Source: Pisaster brevispinus (Eukaryota; Echinodermata; Asteroidea; Forcipulatida; Asteriidae). From it: a stretch of DNA of 64,000 nt. The notes beneath the pieces are model-generated. The model was given only the letters and a program-made list of their open reading frames with translations, had not been told where the DNA came from and did no database searches. Made by a program: the position numbers and the translations under genes. Below are positions 38,438-49,828 of the stretch, one piece after another. Within the stretch, counting starts at the first letter, position 1, and each line of letters opens with the position of its first letter. The stretch is taken from the NCBI GenBank assembly GCA_023634235.1, contig JAMKCF010000009.1, positions 9,362,001-9,426,000 of the forward strand. The letters run 5' to 3'.

Positions 38438-41400
38438 GTACGACTGAAGGTGCCATGGATAGTGGAACAGCGCCTGAACCACTTCAACTAAAGTTCTGGA
38501 TTATTGTAGGCACTGCCATAGTCGCTGTAGGTCTCTGCATTCTTCTTTGCTGTGTGATCTGCATATGGAAAATGTAAGTTTGCATTTGTGTAGTAATTAG
38601 ACTTGTGTCTAAACTGCAAATTGTTTATAATTGTCTGTATTTACTTATTTGTATTGGTAGAAATCCTCCTGAATACACCACATCGAAGTTAATCAAGAAG
38701 GCATCAGGGGATGTGGAACTAAACTAAGTTCTTATGGTTCATCTGTCTGTTTTATTTTGTATTATGAGTAACAGTTTAAGTGTTTATTGATATTGTATAA
38801 ATGTAAGTATCATTGGTTTTTTTGTTTTTTTATTAAATATTATTATTTTTTGGGGAGAAACTATATGCAGAAATAAATGATACTGACACAATTTTGGGAG
38901 TCAATGTCTTGACAAGATTTGCACATTTTAGGCGTTACATGTTTACAGCTTACTGTATGTGACTTGACTCCCAAAATAACAAGTGTGTCAGACAGTACCA
39001 CAAGTAACATTGGTGTAAAGAATCAACAGTCCACAACTTGACAAAACCAATTTAGTTTTTGTTTTGTTTTTAAGATTGACATCCATTTCAAATTCTGTTC
39101 CATTTCCAATACAGGCAAAATATTTATATGCAGCACATACTGGTCAACTTTAAACCCAACGACAGCGTTTATGATGGGCATGTAGGATTCACATTAAGCC
39201 CAAAAGAGTTCTGGGAAAGACTCAAGTGTAAGTTTGGTTGATGAAAACTCCATGAACAAACTTACTTTTTATTGATTGTTAATTTATTAATTTTAGCCAC
39301 CAATCTTGTGTGCCATACTGTTAGGATGAGAAATCTTTATTTCCAGGGAATTTTATCAAGATGATTCCCATGCCGAGAAAATTAAAGATTCTATTGGCCA
39401 ATTTGACCTCAAAACTTAGACTTAAATTTGAAATAGTAATTTTGTTTTTTTGGAGAAAGTTATAAGCTTTCATTTAAGGTAACGCACACAAAGAATCCAA
39501 CAATGATAGGAGGTAGTAAATTAAATGAATTATTGTCGAAATCCCAACATTATGTCAAGTTCATCAGCCATGTGCAAACAGTTTTGCATGTTACATGTAT
39601 GTTGTCCATTGTCTGTTGCGAATGCAAAGCTTTTGTTTGTCTTTCGTAATTTGTAGACTTGTTATTTGTTCTTTCCATTTTCATATGTAATCTATCTATT
39701 GGAAAATGAGTGAATCAGGAAACTGAATTTGATCTGAAAACCCCTGTTTAAAATTGTTTGTCTTCCTTTCCTTCTTCCTTCCTCCTCAGTGGATGAGTTG
39801 GCATTCGATGAACAGATGAAGGGGAAGCTTTGCTCAATTCTTATCCCGAGGGACAAACTCTCTTTCCATAAAGTCATCGGAGAAGGTATACAAAAAAACA
39901 ATGTGTATGAAAGTTGATTTATTTGGCTGTTTTTACTTCCCTGATGCAATGCAAGGGAAAGTGAAAACCACTGCATAGTTCTGTTATCTTACTGTAACTC
40001 TGTACACATTTACGTGCCAGGTCTCTTGTTCATGAACAGCCATTTTGCCAACTTTGTTGCTATCATTAGGAAAGTAAAAGTTTGTTTTTTCTAAAATGTA
40101 TAACTGTTAGCTCACACGCTTGTAAGGTTAAGTAATTCTAGCTTCCAAAATTAGTTTCTCCACTCATTACTGAAAAGGGGGGATGTCATTTGATATAACC
40201 TCAAAGGGACTTGGTCTCAACAAATTATACATATGCTGTACTTATTGAGGACTGGTGGGACTTGTTGACTGGAATGTACTGGATGCTGTAGAAGTGTGAG
40301 GCATAAAGATCTGCTGAGATCTAGGATAAACGGCAAATATAAACAACCAAATAATCCACACACACCCCCCCCAGGTAAATAAAACAGTTCTACCTTTGAA
40401 CTGCTTAGAGTGTCCCAAGTAGGGCCCATTGTACTTACTTGATAGGCAAAAAGTTCTTCTTAGCATACAATTTAAGAGTAATAACTGTATAATTTGTTAT
40501 CTTATGTTGTCGTCTTACGCCTTATTTGGAATCAACAGGATGTTACAGATAAATTTAGTAATCCAGATCAATTTTTCTCATTCTGAATTTTGAATTCCAC
40601 TTCAGGGCAATATTCCCAAGTTCATCTTGGTTTGTTAGCCACTGGATCTACCTGCACAGATGGGCGAAAAGTGGCTGTCAAGATAATCAAAGGTAATTGG
40701 CATCCAGTTTCATTGTGCTCAGTCATAACCAAGGTAATTCTGGTCAGATGAAGTAGCAGATATAACTCAGTGAAAACCAGTGCTGTAGTCAAGTGCTTCT
40801 CAGTTGAGTATCAAGTACTGCCGAGTACTGGCTAGGGTGGCCGAGTACTCGGGTGGCCGAGTACTTGGGCCATCGAGTACTGAGTATTCTGATAGCCGAG
40901 TATCAACAGCAGAGTACTAAGTACTTTTATCTTTCAGTACGAGCACAAGTATGAGTACTTTATAAAAAGAATAACTGCAAAAATGAGGTATCAATAGATT
41001 TATTGTTTTGGGTTTTTTTTTTTCGACAATGTGTGCTTGTTAAGATAACTATCTCTTTAGAACACAAATACATCACAGAAAACTTCAATTTGACTCTTCC
41101 AGAGCTTTGTTTTCTCTTCCTTGCATTGACGCATGAAAGCGAAAAGGAAAGTGGTATTTTGACCACCAGTACTTCAAATCAGAGTCCATGTACATTTTCA
41201 GTCGAGTATCGAGCATGGGCTTTGAGTGTGGATAGCATGAGTACAAATGCTACAACACTGGTAAAAAACATATTCCCTTAGAACCTGGGACTGAATTTTA
41301 AAAAACTAAAAAAACTTTGTTTTGCTTAGTTTTGCTAATGTTCATGAAATCGTTTCATTGTGTGTATATTTGTATAATTCTGCATCAGTGTTTGCAGTGT

Positions 41401-41869
41401 TGATTGTTGCACTATATTTATCAGAGTCAAATAAATAACTTACAATTTTAACTTCAATCTTGTTTTTACCATATAGTAGCAATGAAAGTTTTGCCTTTGG
41501 TAGGTAGCATTAACAAATTACACTACTTTCTCTTTTGTTCATTGTTTATGCCCTGCGTGGATTTACTTGCAGTTAACGATCCAATAAATATTGCAAGTAA
41601 CGGATCTCAGTTAAAACCTATAGTCTCATAGACCTCTTTAAATTAAGTGCATTTCATAACGCAGAAAAGTTTTATTTTTGTGATAGAAAACTGGACTGGT
41701 CAGGCCAGAAATCTCATCGAAGAAGGATTGATGACAGTGGACTTCAATCATCCAAATGTTCTGAATATCATGGGTAAGTTAGTACACAATAAGGGAGTCG
41801 ATTAAAGGCCAAATTTGCACACCAAAACAAGTCTCTGCCTATATAGCTTGCAGAAATTTCAACTTTGCA

Positions 41870-41916
<47 letters not shown>

Positions 41917-44900
41917 CTTTTTGAAAGAGTAATCTTGGGATAAGAGTAAGGGTGTAGAAAAAAATTGGCAAACAACTTAGCAATTTGGGGCATGGTTGGT
42001 ATGGATTGGTACTCAACATAAATACATAACAGAAATGTTAAACTGAAACAAACCTTATTTCACAGGTAACGGATTCTCTCACATAACTTAATAGTCGACT
42101 TATACGCTAACCCTGTAAGCAGACCACCACACTTCATGAAGTTTGTGCCGAAATAAAAATAGAGACCAGGGCTCGATTCCACAGAGTCAAGACTGATCTC
42201 AAGTGCAAATCACTCTTAATTGCTAAGCAAAGTGTGATGTCACAATACAAATCACTATGGTAATACTGACAACTCATCTTAAGATGAATCTTTGTGCTTT
42301 GTGAAATTGAGCCCATCTGGAGCCGATTTCACAAAGCACTAAGATTCATCTTGAGATGAGCTGTCAATATTGCCATAGTTATTTGTATTGTGAAATCACA
42401 CTTTGCTTAGCACTTGAGATCAATCTTAGCTTTTAGTGAAACCGAGGGGCCCAATTTTCATGGCACTGCTTACCGCACTGCTTGCCATGAAATTTGGGAT
42501 TCTTGCAAACTCTTCCCCTCTTTACTTTTCCTCTCCTTACAGGAATAAGTCTGGAGTATGAGCTCTCCAAGATGATCAAACCATTAATCGTCATGCCCTA
42601 CTTGGAGAAGGGAGACTTGAACACCTTCTTAAAAGACTCCAGACTTGTCCACAAGACAGAGGTAGGATAAATCCCGCATTGACAGCTCAATGAGCTGTAC
42701 GCAAACAGGTTTGTTTTTTTATTACGCAGGTTTGCCCCAAACAAGGCTAAAAGCTACTCCTGGTATTGGGCTACAAGAAGATAACATTTTAAGATGAAAG
42801 TACCTCAGGGGAACTGAAGGCAGGAATTGATATTCCTCTTAAAACAGTCTAGATTGTAGGGAGGGAAACATCCAACATGGCAGGCAAGGAGTTCCAAAGA
42901 GATGCAGTATATGTGGAATAAAGCTATTGGAATGGCTATTTGCTCTACATCTCAGGTTGGCGTTGTAGAAGTATTGTTGCATAGACGAGCAGTTGGGCTT
43001 TTGTAATTAATTTGGTGACACATAGACGAGTAATAATCAGTTATCAGAACAACAGTGTGTGACTTTATTCGAGAGTGAAGATCAACCACTCACTGTACTA
43101 GATAAACACAGCCTCAGAGTCAGAAAAACTTATAGAACAAACCTGGTCCCTAGATGGCGCTATTCTACTCAACAAGTATCTTCCCTCAACTGGTGGACTC
43201 TTTGACCCTGGTTCAAATCCCGCCGGGGCGCTGCGTGGATTGGGTTTTCCCTTCCACTCAACATTTGAAACTTCCTTCTTTGTCTTTTCTCCATGAGGTT
43301 CTTGGCTAGTTTAATAATTAAGTTCGCTTTTCTGAGAGTTCCTTGGCTTCACCGCCAGAATTAATAAACTAAATATAAATTTTAATCTGGAGTTTTGATG
43401 GTATTTGTTGCAGCTGGCATTGCATTGGCGCCTTGACATGATGATTCAGATAGCAGCTGGTATGGAATACATCTCAGACAAGAAAATCATCCACCGGGAT
43501 CTGGCAACTAGAAACTGCATGTAAATATAAACAAACCCGACAACCACCTCATGATTTACACCCTGGTGTTAGGATTAGGAAGATACACCGACATGGCAAA
43601 TAATGTGGTCGATTGAAAGCCTCGACAATTCTGACCAAAAACAGATATTCACCAGGGTTGTTGGAAAACAATGTGGTCAATTGAAAGCCTCAGTTCTTAT
43701 CCAAATCAGATATTTTTTTCTTTCCACCTCTTTGGTTCACACGGCAGTATTAACTATGAAATACATACAACCTGAACAGGCAATCAGAAAACAAAGGTTA
43801 ACATTATCAATTCCAAGGATAAGACAGTAAGACTTAATACTGATAAAGCGCCAGTATCCATCACAGATGGGTGCTTAAGGCGCTGATATTCACTCATTGT
43901 ATTCCGACAGGTATGCAGATTTATGAATATGAGACCCTATTTTTGTAGCGTTATCTACCACCAACCATGCCAAAAACACTGGGGCAAACCCCTTCTCTTA
44001 ACAGTAAGTGTGCTGTGGGTTTGTTTTTACATGCGGAATCAATACCTTTATAGGTCCCATCCGAAGGACCAGCCAATAATGGTTAAGTGTCTTGCTCAAG
44101 AACACAAGTGTCAAGACCGGGACTCGAACCCCACACTGATCAAAAGAGTCAAAGCTTGAGTCCAGTTTACTGAAGACCACTCAGCCACAACATGCCATAG
44201 TTCCATATTCACCACATTTCCCTTGTGGTCTTGTACAAATGTGTGTGGGCTTTACTCTTTCTTCTACTTTTCTTTGAGTAAGTCGGGACTCAGTCAGTCC
44301 AAAATACAAACCTGAGGACGATGCAGTTAATTTTCAAACAATTCAGCATGATTTAAAATGGCACAACTGAAATGAATTGAATTCATTGGAATCGTATGAG
44401 TTGAATCTATACATTTTGATATCAGGCTGGATGACAACTTCAAAATCATGGTGGCTGATTTTGGCCTAGCCAGGAACATTAACGGGAGCAACTTCTATAA
44501 GATGAGGACAGAGCAAGGTACAACCAACTCACTCCCAATTAAATGGGTTGCATTGGAAGGCCTGAATGATGGCATCTTTACTACAATGAGCGATGTGGTA
44601 GGTCTTAAATGATACAAAAGCAGCAGCACTACAAGGGGGGGGGGGGGTAGTAGGGGCAAGAGAAGAGCAAGCTTAAATTTAAAGGGGGGTTCAAACTTTA
44701 ATCTTCAATGTAATTTTGTACTGCTTGAAAATTATTGGCCTGCCACAGTGACAGACTTACACTCAATTTCAAAAAAAGCTACTATCGAGCTATCATTTTC
44801 ATTTGACAAAGGCTTTCTTGTAAATACTCACAAACAGTTGTACCAACTTATCAAAATAAATTAATACTCCTTGAGATCAAGTTTTTACTGACTTTTTGTA

Positions 44901-45894
44901 TTAGATTTAAAAAGTTACAAAATTAGCCCAGTTTTTCCAGATTTCCCTTTATGACATGCCAGGAATGCAATTATCTCTGACATTTTCCGCCTCTCTCTTT
45001 ACATAATTGCTATGTGGTAGACTCACTTTTAGTTTACTTTTATTTCTTGTGTAGTGGTCATTTGGTGTGACAATCTGGGAGATACTCTGCCATGCCAAGA
45101 TTCCTTATGCTGGGCTTAGGAATCACGAGATGCTACTGCATCTTGAAGAAGGTCATCGACTCCATCAGCCGGACGGTTGCCCAAACTCCTTGTAAGTTGT
45201 CAAATTAATGTCTTACGATCAAAACCTCTTGTACACAGATAATGTATTTGCCAAATGATAAAGGACAATCAAACTCAGTGCAACAGAGAAAAAACGCAAA
45301 GAGGGTGAAAAGTTGACACGTTTTTTTCAATAGACCTTATGCATTGACGTCATCAAGCTGCCATCTATTCAAATGACGTCATTGCATAAGGTTGTTGAAG
45401 TAACAAAATAATTATGGTAATGATAGATTTTGATTTTTGTTGTAAAAAATCACAAGTATAAAGGGGGGGGGCAGTAAACACTAGAGGGTTTTAGACAATT
45501 GCATTTAAATGTCTCTTAAATACCCTGTAGGCAAATAATAGGAATAGAAGGAAATCAAGTTGCCTGTCTATTTCCCCTTTAGCCTCAGTTTGGATGTAAC
45601 TGTGTTTGTGTAGAGAGATGAGTGAATGTGGCCATGTGATAACGGTCTGGTATCCTGTGTTCATCTTGCATGCAATACAGATACAACTTGATGTTAGGCT
45701 GCTGGAATGTGGATCCTACCTTGCGGCCAACCTTTAGAGACCTGAGAGAAAGTCTAGAGATTTTGAAGGGAGTGGTTGATGAAGAGCTTGCAGGATCTTC
45801 TAACACATATTCCCAGCAGGTGTCAACCACATGGCCCAGCCCTCCTCCACCACTGTACATGCAGCCTTCACTCTACACCCAAATCTGGGTGTAA
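38438..45894 (+). CDS. Receptor tyrosine kinase-like, MET/TAM-related; ectodomain not found
   Basis: Exons: 38438-38573, 39115-39227, 39790-39885, 40606-40692, 41687-41773, 42543-42661, 43414-43520, 44426-44597, 45055-45191 and 45681-45894; all introns GT-AG, phases consistent, stop TAA at 45892. An in-frame ATG at 38455 in the strong context GCCATGG would give 416 residues (numbering used here). A hydrophobic segment at 14-38 is followed by a juxtamembrane region of about 60 residues. The kinase domain has [12 protein letters not shown] (glycine loop, 108-118), VAVK with Lys135, a likely helix-C Glu151, HRDLATRN with catalytic Asp236, DFGLAR with Asp254, a single activation-loop Tyr in NFYKM, and [12 protein letters not shown]. 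The [12 protein letters not shown] and GDLNTFL segments and the NCML after the catalytic loop point to MET, RON and AXL relatives. All catalytic residues are intact. The tail has YMQP and YTQI, possible SH2 sites. The first exon begins in phase 1, so more 5' exons may exist, but none is recognisable. Confidence 0.9.
38661..38728 (+). CDS. Possible alternative last exon giving a kinase-less membrane protein
   Basis: After the transmembrane exon (end 38573, phase 2), a pyrimidine-rich stretch ending TTGGTAG precedes A AAT CCT. The joined frame runs [18 protein letters not shown] and ends with stop TAA at 38726-38728. ATTAAA at 38832 and AATAAA at 38872 follow within 150 bases. If used, the transcript would make a single-pass protein with a short cytoplasmic tail and no kinase. 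The exon may instead be fortuitous. Confidence 0.4.
38872..38877 (+). terminator. Poly(A) signal after the alternative last exon
   Basis: AATAAA lies 144 bases after the stop at 38728, and ATTAAA is at 38832-38837. Their position fits an intronic polyadenylation site within the kinase gene. Confidence 0.4.
40777..41261. repeat. MITE with CCAGTGCTGTAG ends and GAGTACT-repeat interior
   Basis: The left end is CCAGTGCTGTAGTCAAGTGC. The right end, complemented, is CCAGTGTTGTAGCATTTGTA. The left third is a degenerate array of GAGTACT and GAGTATC words (40800-40960), and a few recur near 41200-41245. It lies in the kinase intron between exons 40692 and 41687. Its ends match the small element at 3178-3268. 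Confidence 0.7.
41872..41916. repeat. AAT microsatellite
   Basis: About 15 AAT units, located 100 bases downstream of kinase exon 41687-41773, within the intron. Confidence 0.95.
42169..42449. repeat. Foldback pair: two inverted repeat copies around a tiny spacer
   Basis: The left arm (42169-42318) contains ACTGATCTCAAGTGC, GCTAAGCAAAGTGTGATGTC and CATCTTAAGATGAATCTT. The right arm (42323-42449) is its approximate complement. Only about ten bases separate them. A single diverged arm is at about 34140-34270. It sits in the kinase intron, ending about 90 bases before exon 42543. Confidence 0.75.
44044..44165 (-). repeat. Dispersed SINE-like repeat, CTTGCTCAAG family
   Basis: It contains TCCCATCCGAAGGACCAGCC, GTGTCTTGCTCAAGAACACA and AGACCGGGACTCGAACCCC, matching 30942-31060 in order. 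It is intronic in the kinase gene. Confidence 0.7.
45334..45392. repeat. Short foldback with TGACGTCAT arms
   Basis: ACCTTATGCATTGACGTCAT on the left pairs with ATGACGTCATTGCATAAGGT on the right around a spacer of about 19 bases. Each arm contains the CRE core TGACGTCA. It is intronic in the kinase gene, between exons 45191 and 45681. Confidence 0.85.
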
Positions 45895-46334
45895 CTCGGT
45901 CAAATCACTGTGCAGTGTGAGAGCAGTAGTTTCCCCTACAGAGAGGTAATTTTTAAGTGGACAGCCCTTTGTAATGTATTGACCTAATTCACCCGACGTT
46001 ATTAACACAATAATCCTGGTTACGCTATTTTGGGAGTCAATGTCCCCGTGTGCTTTATACATGTACAACTAGCGGGAAACCTGCACTGCCCACAGGACCC
46101 TGCTATAGTTGTGGTAATTTGAAATTGGGCAGTTAGTAGGCCTTCACCTAAATATTTAGACTTGTACAATATTATGTAAACCTATATCATTTTATCTCTG
46201 GTCTCTTTGTTATGCACTGTCAACTATCCGATGATGATTTACACAAAGAACACGTGACAACAAAGTCGCGATTCTATCAGATTACCGTAGGTCAAACCAT
46301 GTTGCGTTTCATACATTTGGGTATTAAATTCACT

Positions 46335-46485
46335 GTGCATTTTGGTACTAACCATCATGCATTAGTACTATTTTTGGTACTACTCACTGAGCATTTTGGT
46401 ACTATTTACCATGTATTTTGGTACTATTCATCATGCATTTTGGTACTATTCACTGTGCATTCTGGCACTGTTCATCAAGCATTTT
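46335..46485. repeat. Minisatellite of GCATTTTGGTACTATTCA units
   Basis: About six tandem, slightly varied copies alternate between CATCATGCATTTTGGTACTA and CACTGTGCATTTTGGTACTA types. It lies about 450 bases after the kinase stop and may be in its 3' UTR. Confidence 0.8.
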
Positions 46486-46871
46486 CATTCCATCCCTTAT
46501 GACTATTGCACACTAGGCCACACAATGTGTTACACAACGCAAAACACACATTCCCTCATAGTGGATTCCAGAGTACATTCTTGTCTATTTGGTTAATCCT
46601 TATAGCCTTCCCAAAATCAAATGACAAAAATCTACTTGGAAAAAATATTCTGCAATGAAAAGAATCTTTCTATTCATTGAAAGAAGGAATGTTTCAATCA
46701 AGTCAGCTTCGCCCGGTTGTTGAATGGAACATTCCATTTTTCAACCAATGGAAGTATTCTCCCCATTGCACTCATAAGTCATTCCTCATTTGTATATTTT
46801 CATAGTGCAACAATATATAGAGACCATTCAAGTGTATTATACAGTATTGGCTCAGATAAAAAACATCTTTG

Positions 46872-47215
46872 TTAAGTTTTGTCTGAAAGCTTACTGATTC
46901 ATGAAGTTCATACTAGAACCACTTTTTTCTGTGAAATATTTCCCTCTGAAATGAAGTCATATATTCGAGAACCTGTATCTGGAAACCTAAAATAAACAGA
47001 AACAACAGCTGATTCCGCTGTAACTAAAATAAAGAACAATGTGTTTTCATGCTACATGTACATAAAAGGTGTGCATGGTTTTTCACTATTTTCTCCTGAC
47101 TCACACAACGATTTACACCCAAACTGTTATTTCATGTGTAATGTTGATCAAACAAAACATGAACACTGTCCGCGACTATTTTGTCAGCACTACAAGTCCT
47201 GTAAATATCTCCAAT
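46872..47215 (+). repeat. Dispersed repeat, second copy of 26999-27315
   Basis: It follows the intronic copy phrase by phrase, from TCTGAAAGCTTACTGATTC to AAACATGAACACTGTCCGCG. The AATAAA words at 46991 and 47028 are part of this repeat and are weak evidence for a gene end. Confidence 0.75.
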
Positions 47216-48337
47216 TTCAAAGGTTGGTCTCACTTTTGAAAAACGGAAAGATTTTCTTCATGGGCATGCAAACAAACACACGCTTCTGTCCTCATCATGA
47301 AACTGAAAGTGGTGTGTATGCCAAACTAAAAACCTTATTTGCACTTTGTAAAAGCTAGGTACGTCAGTTATGTTTGAGTAATGGTGCTCAGAAATCGCTT
47401 CCTGTAATTCTTTCCAGCACTCATCTCTATGATTACATGTTACGTCACAGATTAAAAAATATTTAAAGTAAAACTACAAACACAGATATAGTTCAGCTGT
47501 TTAGAAAAAATAATAATAATATATTGATAATTTGTAATGTTTCTGTACATAATAAGTTATGGAAGGCCAAGTTGCATATGGGATGCAGTCGTGCTATATT
47601 TTCCTGTATTCCACGAGTGCGCGTGTGATAAAGACTTTTATTGTCAAGCAAACTTGACTTTTGAAACCTAGCTTAAAATAGCGCAATATGCAGAGTTGGA
47701 TAAGCGCATTATAGAACAGCGCGTTATATAGAACAGGGTTTGATATGGGTTGTGCAATAGACCCCCTGCACAACATGGAACGCACCTCCAAACAATGCGC
47801 ATCTACCATTTCCACCATTTGGGGCCAAATCCTTTGTGTACATTTTGACTCCCAAAATGGCGGACAAGATAGGGGCATGTAAGTAAGATGTGCTTTGTGC
47901 AAGATGTCACTGTAAGTTTATATCACACCCTTGTTTCCATGAATCAACCGATCAGAATCAAGGATTCAAGTTTGCTTGAAGATATAACAGTGTATGTTAT
48001 CTTACAAAAATGGAGGAAAGTGACCCCATAAATGGATGACCGGCATTTACTTAGTTCAGTTTCATTTAGTTAGTTCAGTTTCACAGTATTCTTTAATTGC
48101 GCTGATCATAACCCTCCTCCTGACGGTCAGGGGTCGATGAGTCTCTGATTCATCTTGTATTATGATTTTATACTACGTCTTACTTAACTAGTCCCCATAA
48201 TGACTAGAAGTATGTAATAATTTTATTTGCATTACTTGATATTTGAAGTAAAATGTGGTATCCTCTTAAGGTGATCACTCTGCTGCTGTTTCCCAGGTTG
48301 TATTGTAAACTTGGTTGTGATCCCTGGATACACAGCT

Positions 48338-48474
48338 GACTGGCACCCCCCCCCCCCCCCAACAAAGATATTGACAAAATAGGAAGACCAACAACATTAT
48401 GGCTAGATCAGTTGGTAGAGCGCTCGCACCTTAATCCGGAGGTCACTGTTCAAGTCCCTCTCTAGTCAATTTTT
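48338..48474 (+). repeat. tRNA-derived SINE, family 1, most complete copy
   Basis: It has a head with GACTGGCACC, a C-run and AACAAAGATATTGACAAAAT, then GGAAGACCAACAACATTATG, box A TAGATCAGTTGGTAGAGCGC, TTAATCCGGAGGTC, box B GTTCAAGTCCC and tail AGTCAATTTTT. It directly abuts the GGCGAGCTGCGAAGC element. Confidence 0.85.
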
Positions 48475-49470
48475 GGCGAGCTGCGAAGCAGAGTGAGCCT
48501 ATGTAATGACAATTTCCGTCCCGTCTGTCCGTCCGTCCGTCCGTCCGTCCGTCGTCCGTCTGTCCGGCCGTCCGCGTTCAGTGGAAATGTTAAAGTTTTT
48601 GTTTAAGTATCAGTCTTTGAGTTGAGTTGTTTTATGGTATGTACAAGCCCAAGTGAGATTGTTATATATAATTGTCAGTCATTTTTTTTTTTTTTTTTCA
48701 ACTATGTTTTCCAATAATGTTGAAGTTTTGGGAATAAAAAAAATGTTAAAGTTTTGGGAATAAAAAAAATGTTAAAGTTTTTTTTTTCAGGTTTAATTAT
48801 TGACCTCTGGATTTTAAAGAACCAAACTCAAACTAAAATTTTAAAGTTTTGAACTAAGTTAAGTTGTAACTTTGACTTACAATTGACAACAGACAGGCTG
48901 AGCATAAAATCGGTTCCGGTTAAATGAGCTAAAACAATTAAAAACTTAAACGGTCATAACTCCTTATTGCAATGATGTACTGACTTGAAACTTGAATCAA
49001 ACATTGCTTCTTACATGTAGATTCATATGAAAAGATAAAGCTCAAAGAGTTTATCACTGGTTCCAGTTGAATGAGCTAAAACAATGACAACAATTAAATG
49101 GCCATAACTCCTTATTGCAATGATGTACTTACTTGAAACTTGAATCAAATATTGCTTCTTACACGTAGATTCATATGAAAAGATAAAACTCAAGAGTTTA
49201 TCACTGGTTCCAGTTGAATGAGCTCAAACAATAAAAAACTTAAATGGTCATAACTCCTTGTTGCAATGATGTACTGACTTGAAACTTGAATCAAGTATTG
49301 CTTCTTACATGTTAGATTCATATGAAAAGATAAAACTCTCAGAGTTTATCACTGGTTCCAGTTGAATGAGCTAAAACAATGAAAACCTTAATGGTCATAA
49401 CTCCTTATTGCAATTAGTCATTGGTCTTCTATCTGGCGACCGGCAGCTCGCCATGGCAGCTTCGCTGTTC
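48475..49470. repeat. Composite repeat: GTCC run plus 146-148 bp tandem array
   Basis: It begins GGCGAGCTGCGAAGCAGAGT and carries a GTCC run at 48517-48570. The 146-148 bp tandem array at 48911-49416 follows, and the element closes with CGACCGGCAGCTCGCC and GGCAGCTTCGC. The end motif, complemented, gives GCGAAGCTGCC and GGCGAGCTGCC, resembling the start. This suggests a mobile unit with short inverted ends. Confidence 0.65.
48911..49416. repeat. Tandem array, about 3.4 copies of a 146-148 bp unit
   Basis: Unit starts (CTGGTTCCAGTTGAATGAGC or variants) are at 48911, 49057, 49204 and 49352; the last copy is truncated. Each unit has GGTCATAACTCCTTATTGCA and GATTCATATGAAAAGATAAA. The copies are about 90 percent alike by eye. 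Confidence 0.9.
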
Positions 49471-49549
49471 TAGTTCTATGTTCAACTCAAAATTATTTTA
49501 AATTAACCCAGTCAGTTTCCCTCTCCTGCCTTATTACTTGATATTTAAG

Positions 49550-49555
49550 TTTATT
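49550..49555 (-). terminator. Candidate poly(A) signal of the ASRGL1-like gene
   Basis: TTTATT on the plus strand is AATAAA on the minus strand. It lies about 275 bases past the stop codon at 49829-49831. Confidence 0.45.
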
Positions 49556-49828
49556 TACCATCAGTTGTGTATTTAACACAACTGAATGTACTCTTTATAG
49601 AAAGCACAATACATCCCTAATCTTCCCATTTCAGACTTGGTCTCAACTGGTCATTTTCAATCATTGAATCGATGTATACTTCCAGTACCAAAGTAACACA
49701 GGACCAGTTTATGTTTCTTATGATTGGATTTAGTTTTCCTGTCATTTCAAATAAAACAAAATGCTTAATAGAATAAAAAATTGCCGTATGAAAACACAAC
49801 AAAAAGAAATGTATTTCTTGTAATTTTT

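Larger units (their letters stand above)
45895..49828. other. Repeat-rich gap between convergent kinase and ASRGL1-like genes
   Basis: The kinase (plus) and the asparaginase (minus) point toward each other across this stretch. I see no gene. It contains a candidate kinase poly(A) signal ATTAAA at 46323, an 18-25 bp minisatellite, dispersed repeats, a SINE and the 146-148 bp tandem array. Confidence 0.65.

Noticed and set aside
48911..49416. CRISPR array
   Set aside because: The units are contiguous 146-148 bp tandem copies without unique spacers, in eukaryotic DNA.
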